A stretch of DNA of 7,991 nt from NCBI GenBank assembly GCA_903937325.1, contig CAIZYV010000059.1, positions 1 through 7,991 of the forward strand, in the 5' to 3' direction. The translations under genes and the position numbers were made by a program. Shown in pieces: positions 1 to 5,447 of this stretch. The notes beneath the pieces are model-generated. The model was not told where the DNA came from. It worked only from the letters and a program-made list of their open reading frames with translations, and did not search any database. The stretch comes from Candidatus Falkowiibacteriota bacterium. GTDB taxonomy: Bacteria > Patescibacteriota > Patescibacteriia > Patescibacteriales > UBA12465. Within the stretch, counting starts at the first letter, position 1. Each line of letters starts with the position of its first letter.

Positions 1-5
1 CAACT

Positions 6-33
6 AAAAACAGAGCTTCAAAAAGCTCTGTTT
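6..33 (-). terminator. Rho-independent terminator of tRNA-Ser
   Basis: An 11-bp perfect inverted repeat (8-18 with 23-33) closes a 4-base loop. Read on the minus strand it is followed by a run of five T. It lies about 30 bases beyond the 3' end of tRNA-Ser, so it ends that transcript. Confidence 0.85.
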
Positions 34-61
34 CCAAGTACCTCGTGCTAGCACGATGTTG

Positions 62-148
62 CGGAGAGGCAGGGATTCGAACCCTGGGCCGGCTTTCACC
101 AGCGACGGTTTTCAAGACCGTTCCATTAGACCACTCTGGCACCTCTCC
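62..148 (-). tRNA. tRNA-Ser (anticodon TGA)
   Basis: The minus strand folds into a class II tRNA of 87 nt. It has a 7-bp acceptor stem (63-69 with 142-148), an ACGGT/ACCGT anticodon stem with loop CTTGAAA giving anticodon TGA, a long variable arm (GCTGG paired with CCGGC, one G-U), and a CAGGG/CCCTG T stem with TTCGAAT loop. The discriminator base is G, as expected for serine. The bases after it are CAA, so CCA is not encoded and must be added by a nucleotidyltransferase. It decodes UCA and, by wobble, other UCN codons. Confidence 0.97.
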
Positions 149-158
149 TGATTGTTTA

Positions 159-186
159 ATTTTATATATTTTGGTAAAAAAAGCAA
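159..186 (-). promoter_or_regulatory. Candidate promoter of tRNA-Ser
   Basis: On the minus strand TTGCTT (186-181) and TAAAAT (164-159) are separated by 16 bp. The expected start is a few bases before the tRNA 5' end at 148. The surrounding sequence is very AT-rich, so chance matches are easy, and the tRNA could also be reached by transcription from the hydrolase gene upstream, since no terminator is visible between them. Confidence 0.45.
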
Positions 187-231
187 CTAAATTAAAATTA
201 CGTATAAATATCCCCCAATATTATAGATTAT

Positions 232-798
232 CTACAGTTTTTCAATTTCCTCAAATTTAGTTAAAAGTTCTTTGAATGTTGTGTAACCGGCTTTTTTATT
301 AAAATGGCCAGCATTGGGTATAAAAGATAATTCTACTCCTAATTCTTGAGATAATTGTTTGCCATTTTCTAAAGATACGTATGGGTCATCATCTGATTGA
401 AAGACGGCAAAATGATTTGCCATTTCTCTTATTTTTTGCCAATTAAACTTAAAGCCGCTAAAGGCGCCATCGCGCTCATAATTAAATAGAGGTTTTATTC
501 CGATTGGTGTACCTGTAAAAATGGCGGCTTTTATCGGTTGTTCTAATTTTTCCAAGACTCTTAAGGCAAAAATTCCGCCGAGGCTATGTCCGATAATAAT
601 ACTTCCTTGATTAATTTTTTCTTGGTATTTTTCTAAAACCGCAAACCATTCTTCTATTTTAGCCGGTATTATTGGCTGGGTGGGAAATTGAGGAACAAAA
701 ACTTGATAGCCCTTAGCTTCTAGCTTTTCCTTTAGCCAAGGAAACCAGTTTTCTTCCGGATATCCCTCTGTACCATGAAAAATAAAGACAGTTTTCAT
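232..798 (-). CDS. RBBP9/YdeN-type alpha/beta serine hydrolase
   Basis: The 188-aa protein has the size and layout of the single-domain Ser_hydrolase family (RBBP9, YdeN). It begins with a beta strand and HGTEG (residues 8-12), the usual oxyanion region. The nucleophile elbow is GHSLGG (70-75) with Ser72. The acid is probably Asp138 in SDDDPYV, and the catalytic histidine is His165 in NAGHFN. These positions agree closely with the triad of human RBBP9. It has no signal peptide, so it should be cytoplasmic. The natural substrate is unknown; members are esterases or peptidase-like. It lies 46 bases downstream of the GNAT gene on the same strand with no terminator between them, suggesting one transcript. 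No Shine-Dalgarno sequence precedes the ATG. Confidence 0.9.
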   Translation of the reverse strand: MKTVFIFHGTEGYPEENWFPWLKEKLEAKGYQVFVPQFPTQPIIPAKIEEWFAVLEKYQEKINQGSIIIGHSLGGIFALRVLEKLEQPIKAAIFTGTPIGIKPLFNYERDGAFSGFKFNWQKIREMANHFAVFQSDDDPYVSLENGKQLSQELGVELSFIPNAGHFNKKAGYTTFKELLTKFEEIEKL

Positions 799-844
799 AA
801 ATAATTTATTAATAACATCAGATTAAAGCCTATCTCTATATTTA

Positions 845-1339
845 TTATTTCGCTTTGGCGTATAAATAGGCATCAACTTTTTTATTATTTAATTTTATTG
901 CTTTTTTCATTAAACCCTCTTTTTTATAACCACATTTTTCCGCTACTTTTATGCTGGCTAAGTTTCTCGGGTCTATTACTAATTGCATTCTAGAAATATG
1001 TAACTTTTTTAGATACCCTCTTTCTATTAATTTTAAAGCTTTTGTAGCAATGCCTTGACCCCAATATTTTTCATCAATAAAATAGCCGATCTCGCCGATA
1101 TAATTACGATAGTTAATAATTCTAACTCCTATCGCGCCGACAACCTTCGTGCCGTATAATATGGCATAATTATGTTCTAAATTATTTTTTCTTTTTTTAT
1201 GATTACCTCTTAGAAATTTTTGTTCGTCAGCTAATGATTTAACAATTACGCTGAGAAATTCAAAGTTTGAATTATTAAATATTTCAAAAAATCTTTTAGC
1301 ATCTCTAACTTTTTGATAGCGTATTTCTATTTTTGGCAT
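845..1339 (-). CDS. GNAT-family N-acetyltransferase (RimJ/RimL-like)
   Basis: The 164-aa protein is the usual length of a one-domain GNAT enzyme, which moves an acetyl group from acetyl-CoA to an amine. The acetyl-CoA loop is visible as YWGQGIAT (residues 92-99) after the strand IGEIGYFID (81-89). The later motif DPRNLASIKVAEKCGYKKEG (123-142) is typical of the RimJ/RimL/PseH-like branch. The substrate cannot be told from sequence. The start lies 28 bases after the tRNA-Asp terminator hairpin. An extended -10-like TGTTAGAAT occurs about 17-25 bases before the ATG with no convincing -35, so the gene may have its own weak promoter with a very short leader. It probably shares a transcript with the serine hydrolase. 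Confidence 0.88.
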   Translation of the reverse strand: MPKIEIRYQKVRDAKRFFEIFNNSNFEFLSVIVKSLADEQKFLRGNHKKRKNNLEHNYAILYGTKVVGAIGVRIINYRNYIGEIGYFIDEKYWGQGIATKALKLIERGYLKKLHISRMQLVIDPRNLASIKVAEKCGYKKEGLMKKAIKLNNKKVDAYLYAKAK

Positions 1340-1367
1340 ATTTTCATATCTTATATTTTATTCTAAC

Positions 1368-1394
1368 AAAAAATCGCCTTTAAGGCGATTTTTT
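1368..1394 (-). terminator. Rho-independent terminator after tRNA-Asp
   Basis: An 11-bp perfect inverted repeat (1368-1378 with 1384-1394) surrounds a 5-base loop, with A6 on one side and T6 on the other. It begins 5 bases past the tRNA-Asp 3' end. It is symmetrical and could work in both directions, but only minus-strand genes flank it. Confidence 0.85.
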
Positions 1395-1399
1395 AATTG

Positions 1400-1473
1400 C
1401 GGAACGGACGGGACTCGAACCCGCGACCTCTGCCGTGACAGGGCAGCGCTCTAACCAACTGAGCTACCGATCC
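1400..1473 (-). tRNA. tRNA-Asp (anticodon GTC)
   Basis: The minus strand gives a 74-nt cloverleaf with anticodon stem CTGCC/GGCAG and loop CTGTCAC, anticodon GTC. The T arm is GCGGG-TTCGAGT-CCCGT and the discriminator is G, as usual for aspartate. CCA is not encoded (CAA follows). The acceptor stem pairs GGATCGG with CCGTTCC, leaving a T-T opposition at positions 4:69, where the E. coli tRNA-Asp has a G-U pair. Confidence 0.97.
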
Positions 1474-1487
1474 AATAATTAAGATAA

Positions 1488-1504
1488 TACCGCTGACAGC
1501 GGTA
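1488..1504. repeat. 8-bp palindrome in the tRNA-Asp leader
   Basis: TACCGCTG-A-CAGCGGTA is a perfect inverted repeat with a 1-base centre. AAGAT (1481-1485) and ATCTT (1513-1517) could extend it as an outer stem across an internal loop. It lies between the predicted tRNA-Asp transcription start and the mature 5' end, so the RNA leader would carry a stable hairpin. No T run follows it closely, so it does not look like a terminator. Confidence 0.6.
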
Positions 1505-1512
1505 CAGGGAAA

Positions 1513-1541
1513 ATCTTAGCAAAAATATTTTGGCTTGTAAA
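1513..1541 (-). promoter_or_regulatory. Promoter of tRNA-Asp
   Basis: On the minus strand -35 TTTACA (1541-1536) and -10 TAAGAT (1518-1513) are separated by exactly 17 bp. The -10 is preceded by TGC, an extended -10. Transcription would begin about 33 bases before the tRNA 5' end. Confidence 0.65.
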
Positions 1542-1568
1542 GCCCTTTTTATGGTTATCTTGGTGTAT

Positions 1569-1733
1569 TTATTGTGCTAAGTTATGGCTGATTGACAAAA
1601 TTATTAAGAAAATCGACTTGTCATCATCGCATTTCCCATTGTTTTGTGCTTGAACACGTATCATTCTTTCATTACTTTGCAATTTAGCTAATTTATCGCT
1701 AAAAATGTAGAGTAAATCGTCGTGGTACGTTGT
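1569..1733 (-). other. Open frame continuing past the sulfotransferase stop
   Basis: Directly after the TAA that ends the sulfotransferase (1736-1734), the same frame stays open for 54 codons and ends in a second TAA at 1571-1569. The translation begins TTYHDDLLYIFSDKLAKLQS and looks like ordinary protein for roughly its first 40 residues. An internal ATG at 1664 would give a separate 31-aa peptide. The stretch could be the original C-terminal part of the sulfotransferase cut off by a nonsense change, a stop-readthrough extension, or a chance open frame in AT-rich DNA. I do not recognise the sequence. Confidence 0.35.
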
Positions 1734-3146
1734 TTAAAATTTTATTTCTTTATTAATTATCTTCATTTCTTGTGTATGTTCACTTTCTTCGGTGGAAACA
1801 GAATCATAAACAATTTGCATTTCTTTCCCGTATAGATTTTTGTATATCTGGAATTCGCTTTGTTCGATTAATTCTGGTTCATTTGATACGGCATATATTG
1901 GGTCGATATATTTTAGTTTGATAAAAATATTTTCTCCTATTTTTGTCTCATTTTCAATCAATCCCAGTTCAATAAAATGTTCTTTATTACCATTCGTTAC
2001 TTCAACAGGAAACTCTTGCTCGTTGAGTTCGTGGCGGAGTTCATTTTTGAGGATTTTACTTTTTGACAGTTCGCCATAAATTGGTAGATTATCAGATTTT
2101 AAATATTCTTGCATGAATGCCGGGAATTTATTAAGTGATGGGGAAATTTCGATCGGAGGATTTATACAAACGCTCGAATACAAAGCACTATACCACATCT
2201 TTTCAGATTGTTTTGTCTGTTCTGTATGAAAATCAACCGATTTTTCTCCCCATTCGATCATTTCGGGAGAGAACTGAATTCCTAATATGTGGCAAAGTTC
2301 TTGTATTTGCTTAGTAGGCTCTGCTCGTAAATCGGTCGTATCAAATATAACGTATTGATACTTCTGTTCTTCAAAATATTTTTTTTCCTCTTCTAATTTT
2401 CTAAATTCATCTTCTTCGAAGCTTAATCGTCGTTGATTTAATTGTAAAATGACGTCGAAAAAAACATAATCATGTTCTGTGTATAGCTTTTTTTTCACCA
2501 TCTCTCGCCAGTTTACGTAATTGTTGTTATGCGCTTTTTGATCAAGGAGATGATTTTGTATAGCTATATCTGGTGCATCGTAGATTTGGTCTACATCTTC
2601 TTGATTTGGCAGGGCGGCCAGTCGATCTGTGTATGCGTCTATTTTCATTTCTCGCGTGAGTTTATTCCAATTTTGATAGCCTTTTTCTATAGCTAATTCA
2701 TCTAATAGATAATGCTGAAGATCAACACTGTGCCTCATGTCAATTGTAGTTAAAACGCGCCGTAGTCGAGATTCTGCGGCCAGTAGGGGGTTTCGAATCA
2801 AAAGGACAATTGGCCTGGTAGTGAGCTCAACCAGTCGTTTGTATTCCTCATTTTGACTAATCCAATGGGACATTTCTTTAATTACAACTGTTGTGCTCTC
2901 ACCAGATTGTTCAAATTTTTCACCGCCAATTGATTCATAAATCTGACGATAACCGTGATCGGGATTAAAATTACCATGTCGCGCGTTTAGAAAGGGCTCG
3001 TGACATTCATGATCAATATCTGGTGAATTTCCCAAGGTATGTTCTACTACAGAAGAATTTGTTCTCGGAGGGGCAATGATAATGTATGTCTGGAGTCTTC
3101 CTTCTTGCACAAGATTTTGTAATTTTTGATAGTATGAATTATTCAT
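1734..3146 (-). CDS. Sulfotransferase-like protein (PAPS-type P-loop fold)
   Basis: The 470-aa protein shows features of the sulfotransferase fold, which moves a sulfuryl group from PAPS. The 5'-phosphosulfate loop appears as APPRTNSSVVEHTL (residues 25-38), with N30 where glycine is more usual. HEPF (49-52) and IKEMSHW (89-95) follow. The 3'-phosphate site is IVLLIRNPLLAAESRLRR (113-130), with R118 and S126. A later FDTTDLRAEP (268-277) fits the conserved 'D-L..dP' segment before the last fold helices. A charged helix (about 243-262) precedes it. About 130 C-terminal residues (from about 340) lie outside the recognisable fold. The acceptor is unknown. Its ATG overlaps the Nudix stop (ATGA), so translation is probably coupled. 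No Shine-Dalgarno sequence is present. Family assignment is from motifs only and the clade is divergent. Confidence 0.7.
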   Translation of the reverse strand: MNNSYYQKLQNLVQEGRLQTYIIIAPPRTNSSVVEHTLGNSPDIDHECHEPFLNARHGNFNPDHGYRQIYESIGGEKFEQSGESTTVVIKEMSHWISQNEEYKRLVELTTRPIVLLIRNPLLAAESRLRRVLTTIDMRHSVDLQHYLLDELAIEKGYQNWNKLTREMKIDAYTDRLAALPNQEDVDQIYDAPDIAIQNHLLDQKAHNNNYVNWREMVKKKLYTEHDYVFFDVILQLNQRRLSFEEDEFRKLEEEKKYFEEQKYQYVIFDTTDLRAEPTKQIQELCHILGIQFSPEMIEWGEKSVDFHTEQTKQSEKMWYSALYSSVCINPPIEISPSLNKFPAFMQEYLKSDNLPIYGELSKSKILKNELRHELNEQEFPVEVTNGNKEHFIELGLIENETKIGENIFIKLKYIDPIYAVSNEPELIEQSEFQIYKNLYGKEMQIVYDSVSTEESEHTQEMKIINKEIKF

Positions 3147-3637
3147 AGTTGTTTTATTTGAATAAATTCCGTCATCGTATTTATAAAACCAGGTGTAAAT
3201 AAATCAGGTTCTGCTCGCATCATTTTTTGTATTTCTGCTAAATTGATTTTTTTTAAAGATGATACTTCCTCTGTTTTTTTGAATTGCCAATCTTGGGGGG
3301 CTATAGCTGTAAAAATAGCCCAATAATGATTTAACTTTGTTTGGCTAGGAAGAAATGTTGAAACATGATTAATTGGTATGGTTAATCCGAGTTCTTCGAA
3401 CATTTCTCTTTTAGCAGCATCTTCGTATGTTTCTCCTTGCAGAACATGGCCGCCAACCGAAAGATCAAGTTTTCCGTATTTATTGCCTTTTTGTAGATAT
3501 AAATTTCCCCTTATATCAAATACAAAAATACCTACGACACGATGCATTAATTTTTTGTCGTGGGCGCTGGTTACATCGGTCGATCCTATAATATTGTTTT
3601 TTTCGTCTACAATATCTATTATTTCTGTGCTTGCCAT
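3143..3637 (-). CDS. Nudix hydrolase, IDI/YfcD-like
   Basis: The Nudix box GX5EX7REUXEEXGU is complete: G63, E69, R77-E78, E81-E82, G84, reading GHVLQGETYEDAAKREMFEE and onward. The N-terminal pattern (IIDIVDEKNNIIG, then HRVVGIFVFD) matches the isopentenyl-diphosphate isomerase-like/YfcD branch. Such enzymes cleave nucleoside-diphosphate-linked compounds with a divalent metal; the substrate here is unknown. The start at 3637 (164 aa, MASTEIIDIVD) is preferred. An earlier in-frame ATG at 3676 lies 9 bases inside tRNA-Arg and would add 13 residues of no family likeness. The gene ends in TGA overlapping the sulfotransferase ATG. No terminator lies between it and tRNA-Arg, so it is likely transcribed from the tRNA promoter. 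Confidence 0.9.
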   Translation of the reverse strand: MASTEIIDIVDEKNNIIGSTDVTSAHDKKLMHRVVGIFVFDIRGNLYLQKGNKYGKLDLSVGGHVLQGETYEDAAKREMFEELGLTIPINHVSTFLPSQTKLNHYWAIFTAIAPQDWQFKKTEEVSSLKKINLAEIQKMMRAEPDLFTPGFINTMTEFIQIKQL

Positions 3638-3667
3638 ATTAAATTTATATATCAATTGCTCTTTTTG

Positions 3668-3739
3668 TGCCCCCAAAGGGAATCGAACCCCTATTACAAG
3701 CTTCGGAAGCTCGCGTTCTATCCATTAAACTATGGAGGC
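3668..3739 (-). tRNA. tRNA-Arg (anticodon CCG)
   Basis: The minus strand forms a 72-nt cloverleaf. The acceptor GCCTCCA pairs with TGGGGGC (one G-U), and the D stem is GTTT/GAAC. The anticodon stem is CGAGC/GCTTG with loop TTCCGAA, anticodon CCG. The T arm is AGGGG-TTCGATT-CCCTT. The discriminator is A and CCA is not encoded. It reads CGG, a rare codon in an AT-rich genome. No terminator follows before the Nudix gene, 30 bases away. Confidence 0.96.
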
Positions 3740-3755
3740 CGTCTTTATCGCTTTA

Positions 3756-3784
3756 ATTATAAGTAAGGCCCTATCTTTTGGCAA
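3756..3784 (-). promoter_or_regulatory. Promoter of tRNA-Arg (and probably nudix-sulfotransferase)
   Basis: On the minus strand -35 TTGCCA (3784-3779) and a perfect -10 TATAAT (3761-3756) are 17 bp apart. Transcription would start about 10 bases before the tRNA. It stands back to back with the plus-strand regulator promoter, the two -35 elements being 24 bases apart. Confidence 0.85.
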
Positions 3785-3808
3785 GTTTGGATTAATGGTG
3801 GTTAGGGC

Positions 3809-3837
3809 TTGACTTTATCTGTTACTTACTATATTAT
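3809..3837 (+). promoter_or_regulatory. Promoter of the regulator-peroxiredoxin operon
   Basis: -35 TTGACT (3809-3814) and -10 TATTAT (3832-3837) are separated by 17 bp. The TTG of the -35 also opens a longer in-frame reading frame, but this cannot be the start because it precedes the expected transcription start near 3844. Confidence 0.85.
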
Positions 3838-3868
3838 GGATAATAGTTATCCATTGATAAATATTATC
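3837..3868. promoter_or_regulatory. Two tandem Fur/PerR-like operator boxes
   Basis: TGGATAA-TAG-TTATCCA (3837-3853) is a 7-bp-arm palindrome. GATAA-ATA-TTATC (3856-3868) is a second with 5-bp arms. Both fit the 7-1-7 Fur-family box TGATAAT-N-ATTATCA, with about 11 and 12 of 14 matching positions by eye. Their centres (3845 and 3862) are 17 bp apart. They begin at the last base of the -10 and cover the predicted transcription start, a place where binding would block RNA polymerase. This suggests autoregulation by the downstream regulator. Confidence 0.75.
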
Positions 3869-3877
3869 TATTATATT

Positions 3878-4291
3878 ATGATGGTCAATAAACAGGACTC
3901 AGACGCTCGCCTAGAAAATTTTAAAAAAGTAAGCCGTGAACATAAATTACCCCTTACTCCGCAGAAATTAGCGATTTTCCGGACATTAGCCTCCTCCTGT
4001 ACCCACCCCGGCGTTTCCGAAATCTATCACCGCGTTAAGGAAGAATTTTCGAATATTTCTCTGGCTACGGTATATAAGAATCTAAAAAAGTTTGCGGATC
4101 TGGGATTAATTATTGAAATTCCTATTCCGGGCGATAAGCCTCGTTATGACGCCAAGTTAGATATACATAGCCACGCGGTTGATACTGCTGATGGTCGCGT
4201 CTACGATTTAGAAATTTCTACTAGCTTGCCATTACCCGATAAAATTCTCGGTAAGAGCGTTAAGCAAGCACAAATACTTTATTATTTATAA
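3878..4291 (+). CDS. PerR-like Fur-family repressor without zinc cysteines
   Basis: The 137-aa protein carries the Fur winged-helix domain (LTPQKLAIFRTL, then the recognition helix in SLATVYKNLKKF) and a short dimer domain. Aligned by eye to B. subtilis PerR, all five regulatory metal ligands are present: His43 (PerR H37), Asp91 (D85), His97 (H91), His99 (H93) and Asp110 (D104). Both acids are Asp, as in peroxide sensors. The structural-zinc cysteines C96 and C99 are replaced by Asp102 and Asp105. The chain stops just before the second CxxC. Cys41 is the only cysteine. ATG 3878 is chosen because earlier starts lie upstream of the expected transcription start; the next codon, 3881, is also ATG. 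It probably represses its own operon, with AhpC 11 bases downstream. Confidence 0.9.
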   Translation: MMVNKQDSDARLENFKKVSREHKLPLTPQKLAIFRTLASSCTHPGVSEIYHRVKEEFSNISLATVYKNLKKFADLGLIIEIPIPGDKPRYDAKLDIHSHAVDTADGRVYDLEISTSLPLPDKILGKSVKQAQILYYL

Positions 4292-4302
4292 CGATATTAA
4301 TT

Positions 4303-4827
4303 ATGTTGAATATAAATCAAGCCGCTCCTGATTTTAAAGGAGTTAAAGCTTATCATCAAGGCGAATTCAAAGACATCAGCCTGGCCGACTATGCTGGCCG
4401 CTGGCTTATCTTATTTTTTTATCCTCGCGATTTTACCTTCGTCTGCCCGACGGAGCTGCGAGGTTTTGCCAAACAAGAAGATGATTTTAAGGCTCTAAAT
4501 TGCGATATTCTGGCCGCTTCGACGGATTCAGAATGGTCACATAAGAATTGGTTTGAGCATGACCTTACGGAAGTAAAATACCCGGTCTTAGCCGATACCA
4601 CCCAAGCTATAACTCGAGCTTATGGGGTGTTAAACGAAAATGATGGTTCGGCTGATCGCGGCTTATTTATTATTAATCCCGAGGGTCAAATAAAATATAT
4701 TATTGTTTCCGCTGGTTCGGTTGGCCGTTCGGTCTCTGAAACTTTACGCGTACTCAAAGCTGTCCAAAGCGGCGATCTTTGTCCATTGGAATGGCATGAG
4801 GGAGATAAGACTTTAGGTAAGGCTTAA
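4303..4827 (+). CDS. ahpC: AhpC-type 2-Cys peroxiredoxin
   Basis: The 174-aa protein reduces hydrogen peroxide and organic peroxides in the cytoplasm. The active-site segment FYPRDFTFVCPTEL carries Thr45 and the peroxidatic Cys48, and Arg119 (ADRGLFII) is the usual conserved arginine. The resolving cysteine is Cys160 in LCPLEWHEGDKTL, the position seen in typical 2-Cys AhpC/Prx1 enzymes. Cys67 is an extra one. It is slightly shorter than E. coli AhpC because the tail after the resolving cysteine is cut short. No AhpF or thioredoxin gene is in the window, so the reductant must be encoded elsewhere. It shares the operator-controlled promoter with the regulator, which fits peroxide induction. 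No Shine-Dalgarno sequence precedes the ATG. Confidence 0.95.
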   Translation: MLNINQAAPDFKGVKAYHQGEFKDISLADYAGRWLILFFYPRDFTFVCPTELRGFAKQEDDFKALNCDILAASTDSEWSHKNWFEHDLTEVKYPVLADTTQAITRAYGVLNENDGSADRGLFIINPEGQIKYIIVSAGSVGRSVSETLRVLKAVQSGDLCPLEWHEGDKTLGKA

Positions 4828-4848
4828 AATCTGATAATTTTATAAGAA

Positions 4849-4873
4849 AGTCTCTGCTTGCAGAGGCTTTTTT
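4849..4873 (+). terminator. Rho-independent terminator after ahpC
   Basis: AGTCTCTG-CTTG-CAGAGGCT forms an 8-bp stem with one G-T pair, followed by a run of six T. It begins 22 bases after the ahpC stop and ends the regulator-peroxiredoxin operon. Confidence 0.85.
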
Positions 4874-4875
4874 GT

Positions 4876-4924
4876 TTGACTTCTGGTCTTTTTATGCTTT
4901 TTTATGCTATGGTAAATATATAAT
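4876..4924 (+). promoter_or_regulatory. Promoter region of the DUF2231 gene, elements ambiguous
   Basis: A good -35 TTGACT (4876-4881) follows the terminator directly, but no -10 stands 16-18 bp away. TATGGT (4908-4913), with the extended -10 TGC, is 26 bp off. A perfect TATAAT (4919-4924) lies only 7 bases before the ATG and would give a leaderless message. An imperfect tandem repeat of 9-10 bases (4889-4907) fills the spacer. Confidence 0.5.
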
Positions 4925-4931
4925 CAAAAAT

Positions 4932-5441
4932 ATGAATTACAATCTTCACCCCATCTTCGTGCATTTTCCCATCGCTTTCTTTTTATTGTATTCTTTGCTG
5001 CGTCTTTTTCCCTGGCCGAAAAAATTGCCGATTGTAGATTGGTATTGGCCGCGAATCGTTATTTTAGTAGCCGGTTTACTGGGTTCTTGGTTAGCCAATG
5101 TGACCGGCGAAGTAGCCAGTCATCTAGTGAAAGTTGATCGGGCGCTAGTAGAAATGCATGAGGGTTTTGCGAGTGCTTCTGTCAATATTTATGTTGTCTT
5201 GTTGATTATGGAATGTTTAATTTTTATTCAGCCGGTTTGGCTGGAAAAGATTTCTCTGCATTTTTTAAAGCCGATTTTAGTTTTTGCCCGTCGTTTAGCG
5301 GCTGAAACTTGGCTGTTTAGACTTTTAGCAATAGCTGGAGCTCTAGCGATTGCTATGACTGGCCTTTTGGGTGGAGCGATTGTTTATGGAATTTCTGCTG
5401 ATCCTTTAGCGGCCCCTATTCTCAAACTTTTAAATTTGTAA
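4932..5441 (+). CDS. DUF2231-like membrane protein
   Basis: The 169-aa protein opens with LHPIFVHFPIAFF (residues 5-17), the signature of the DUF2231 predicted membrane proteins. About four membrane helices are visible, roughly at 8-26, 40-57, 83-103 and 128-152. TGLLGGAIVYG (143-153) closes the last helix, as is usual for the family. Histidines 6, 11, 64 and 76 stand at or near helix ends and could bind a cofactor, but this is a guess. The function of the family is not established. An earlier in-frame TTG at 4872 falls inside the ahpC terminator, so the ATG at 4932 is chosen. It is followed after 6 bases by the next membrane protein gene. Confidence 0.8.
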   Translation: MNYNLHPIFVHFPIAFFLLYSLLRLFPWPKKLPIVDWYWPRIVILVAGLLGSWLANVTGEVASHLVKVDRALVEMHEGFASASVNIYVVLLIMECLIFIQPVWLEKISLHFLKPILVFARRLAAETWLFRLLAIAGALAIAMTGLLGGAIVYGISADPLAAPILKLLNL

Positions 5442-5447
5442 TTATTT

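Noticed and set aside
1532..1550. Hairpin GGCTT-GTA-AAGCC followed by CTTTTT, like a plus-strand terminator
   Set aside because: The stem is only 5 bp, nothing is transcribed toward it on the plus strand, and its bases include the -35 element of the tRNA-Asp promoter.
3143..3637. Isopentenyl-diphosphate isomerase (idi)
   Set aside because: The fold branch is similar, but the neighbours give no isoprenoid context and the catalytic cysteine motif of type I IDI is not visible; Nudix hydrolase is the safer call.
3638..3676. Longer N-terminus of the Nudix protein from ATG 3676
   Set aside because: It would begin inside tRNA-Arg, and the 13 extra residues have no family likeness.
3769..3807. Inverted repeat CCCTA/TAGGG between the divergent promoters
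   Set aside because: Arms of 5 bp about 30 bases apart are expected by chance, and nothing else supports a binding site.
3809..3877. Longer N-terminus of the Fur-family protein from TTG 3809 or ATG 3836
   Set aside because: The TTG is the -35 element and ATG 3836 overlaps the -10; both precede the expected transcription start.
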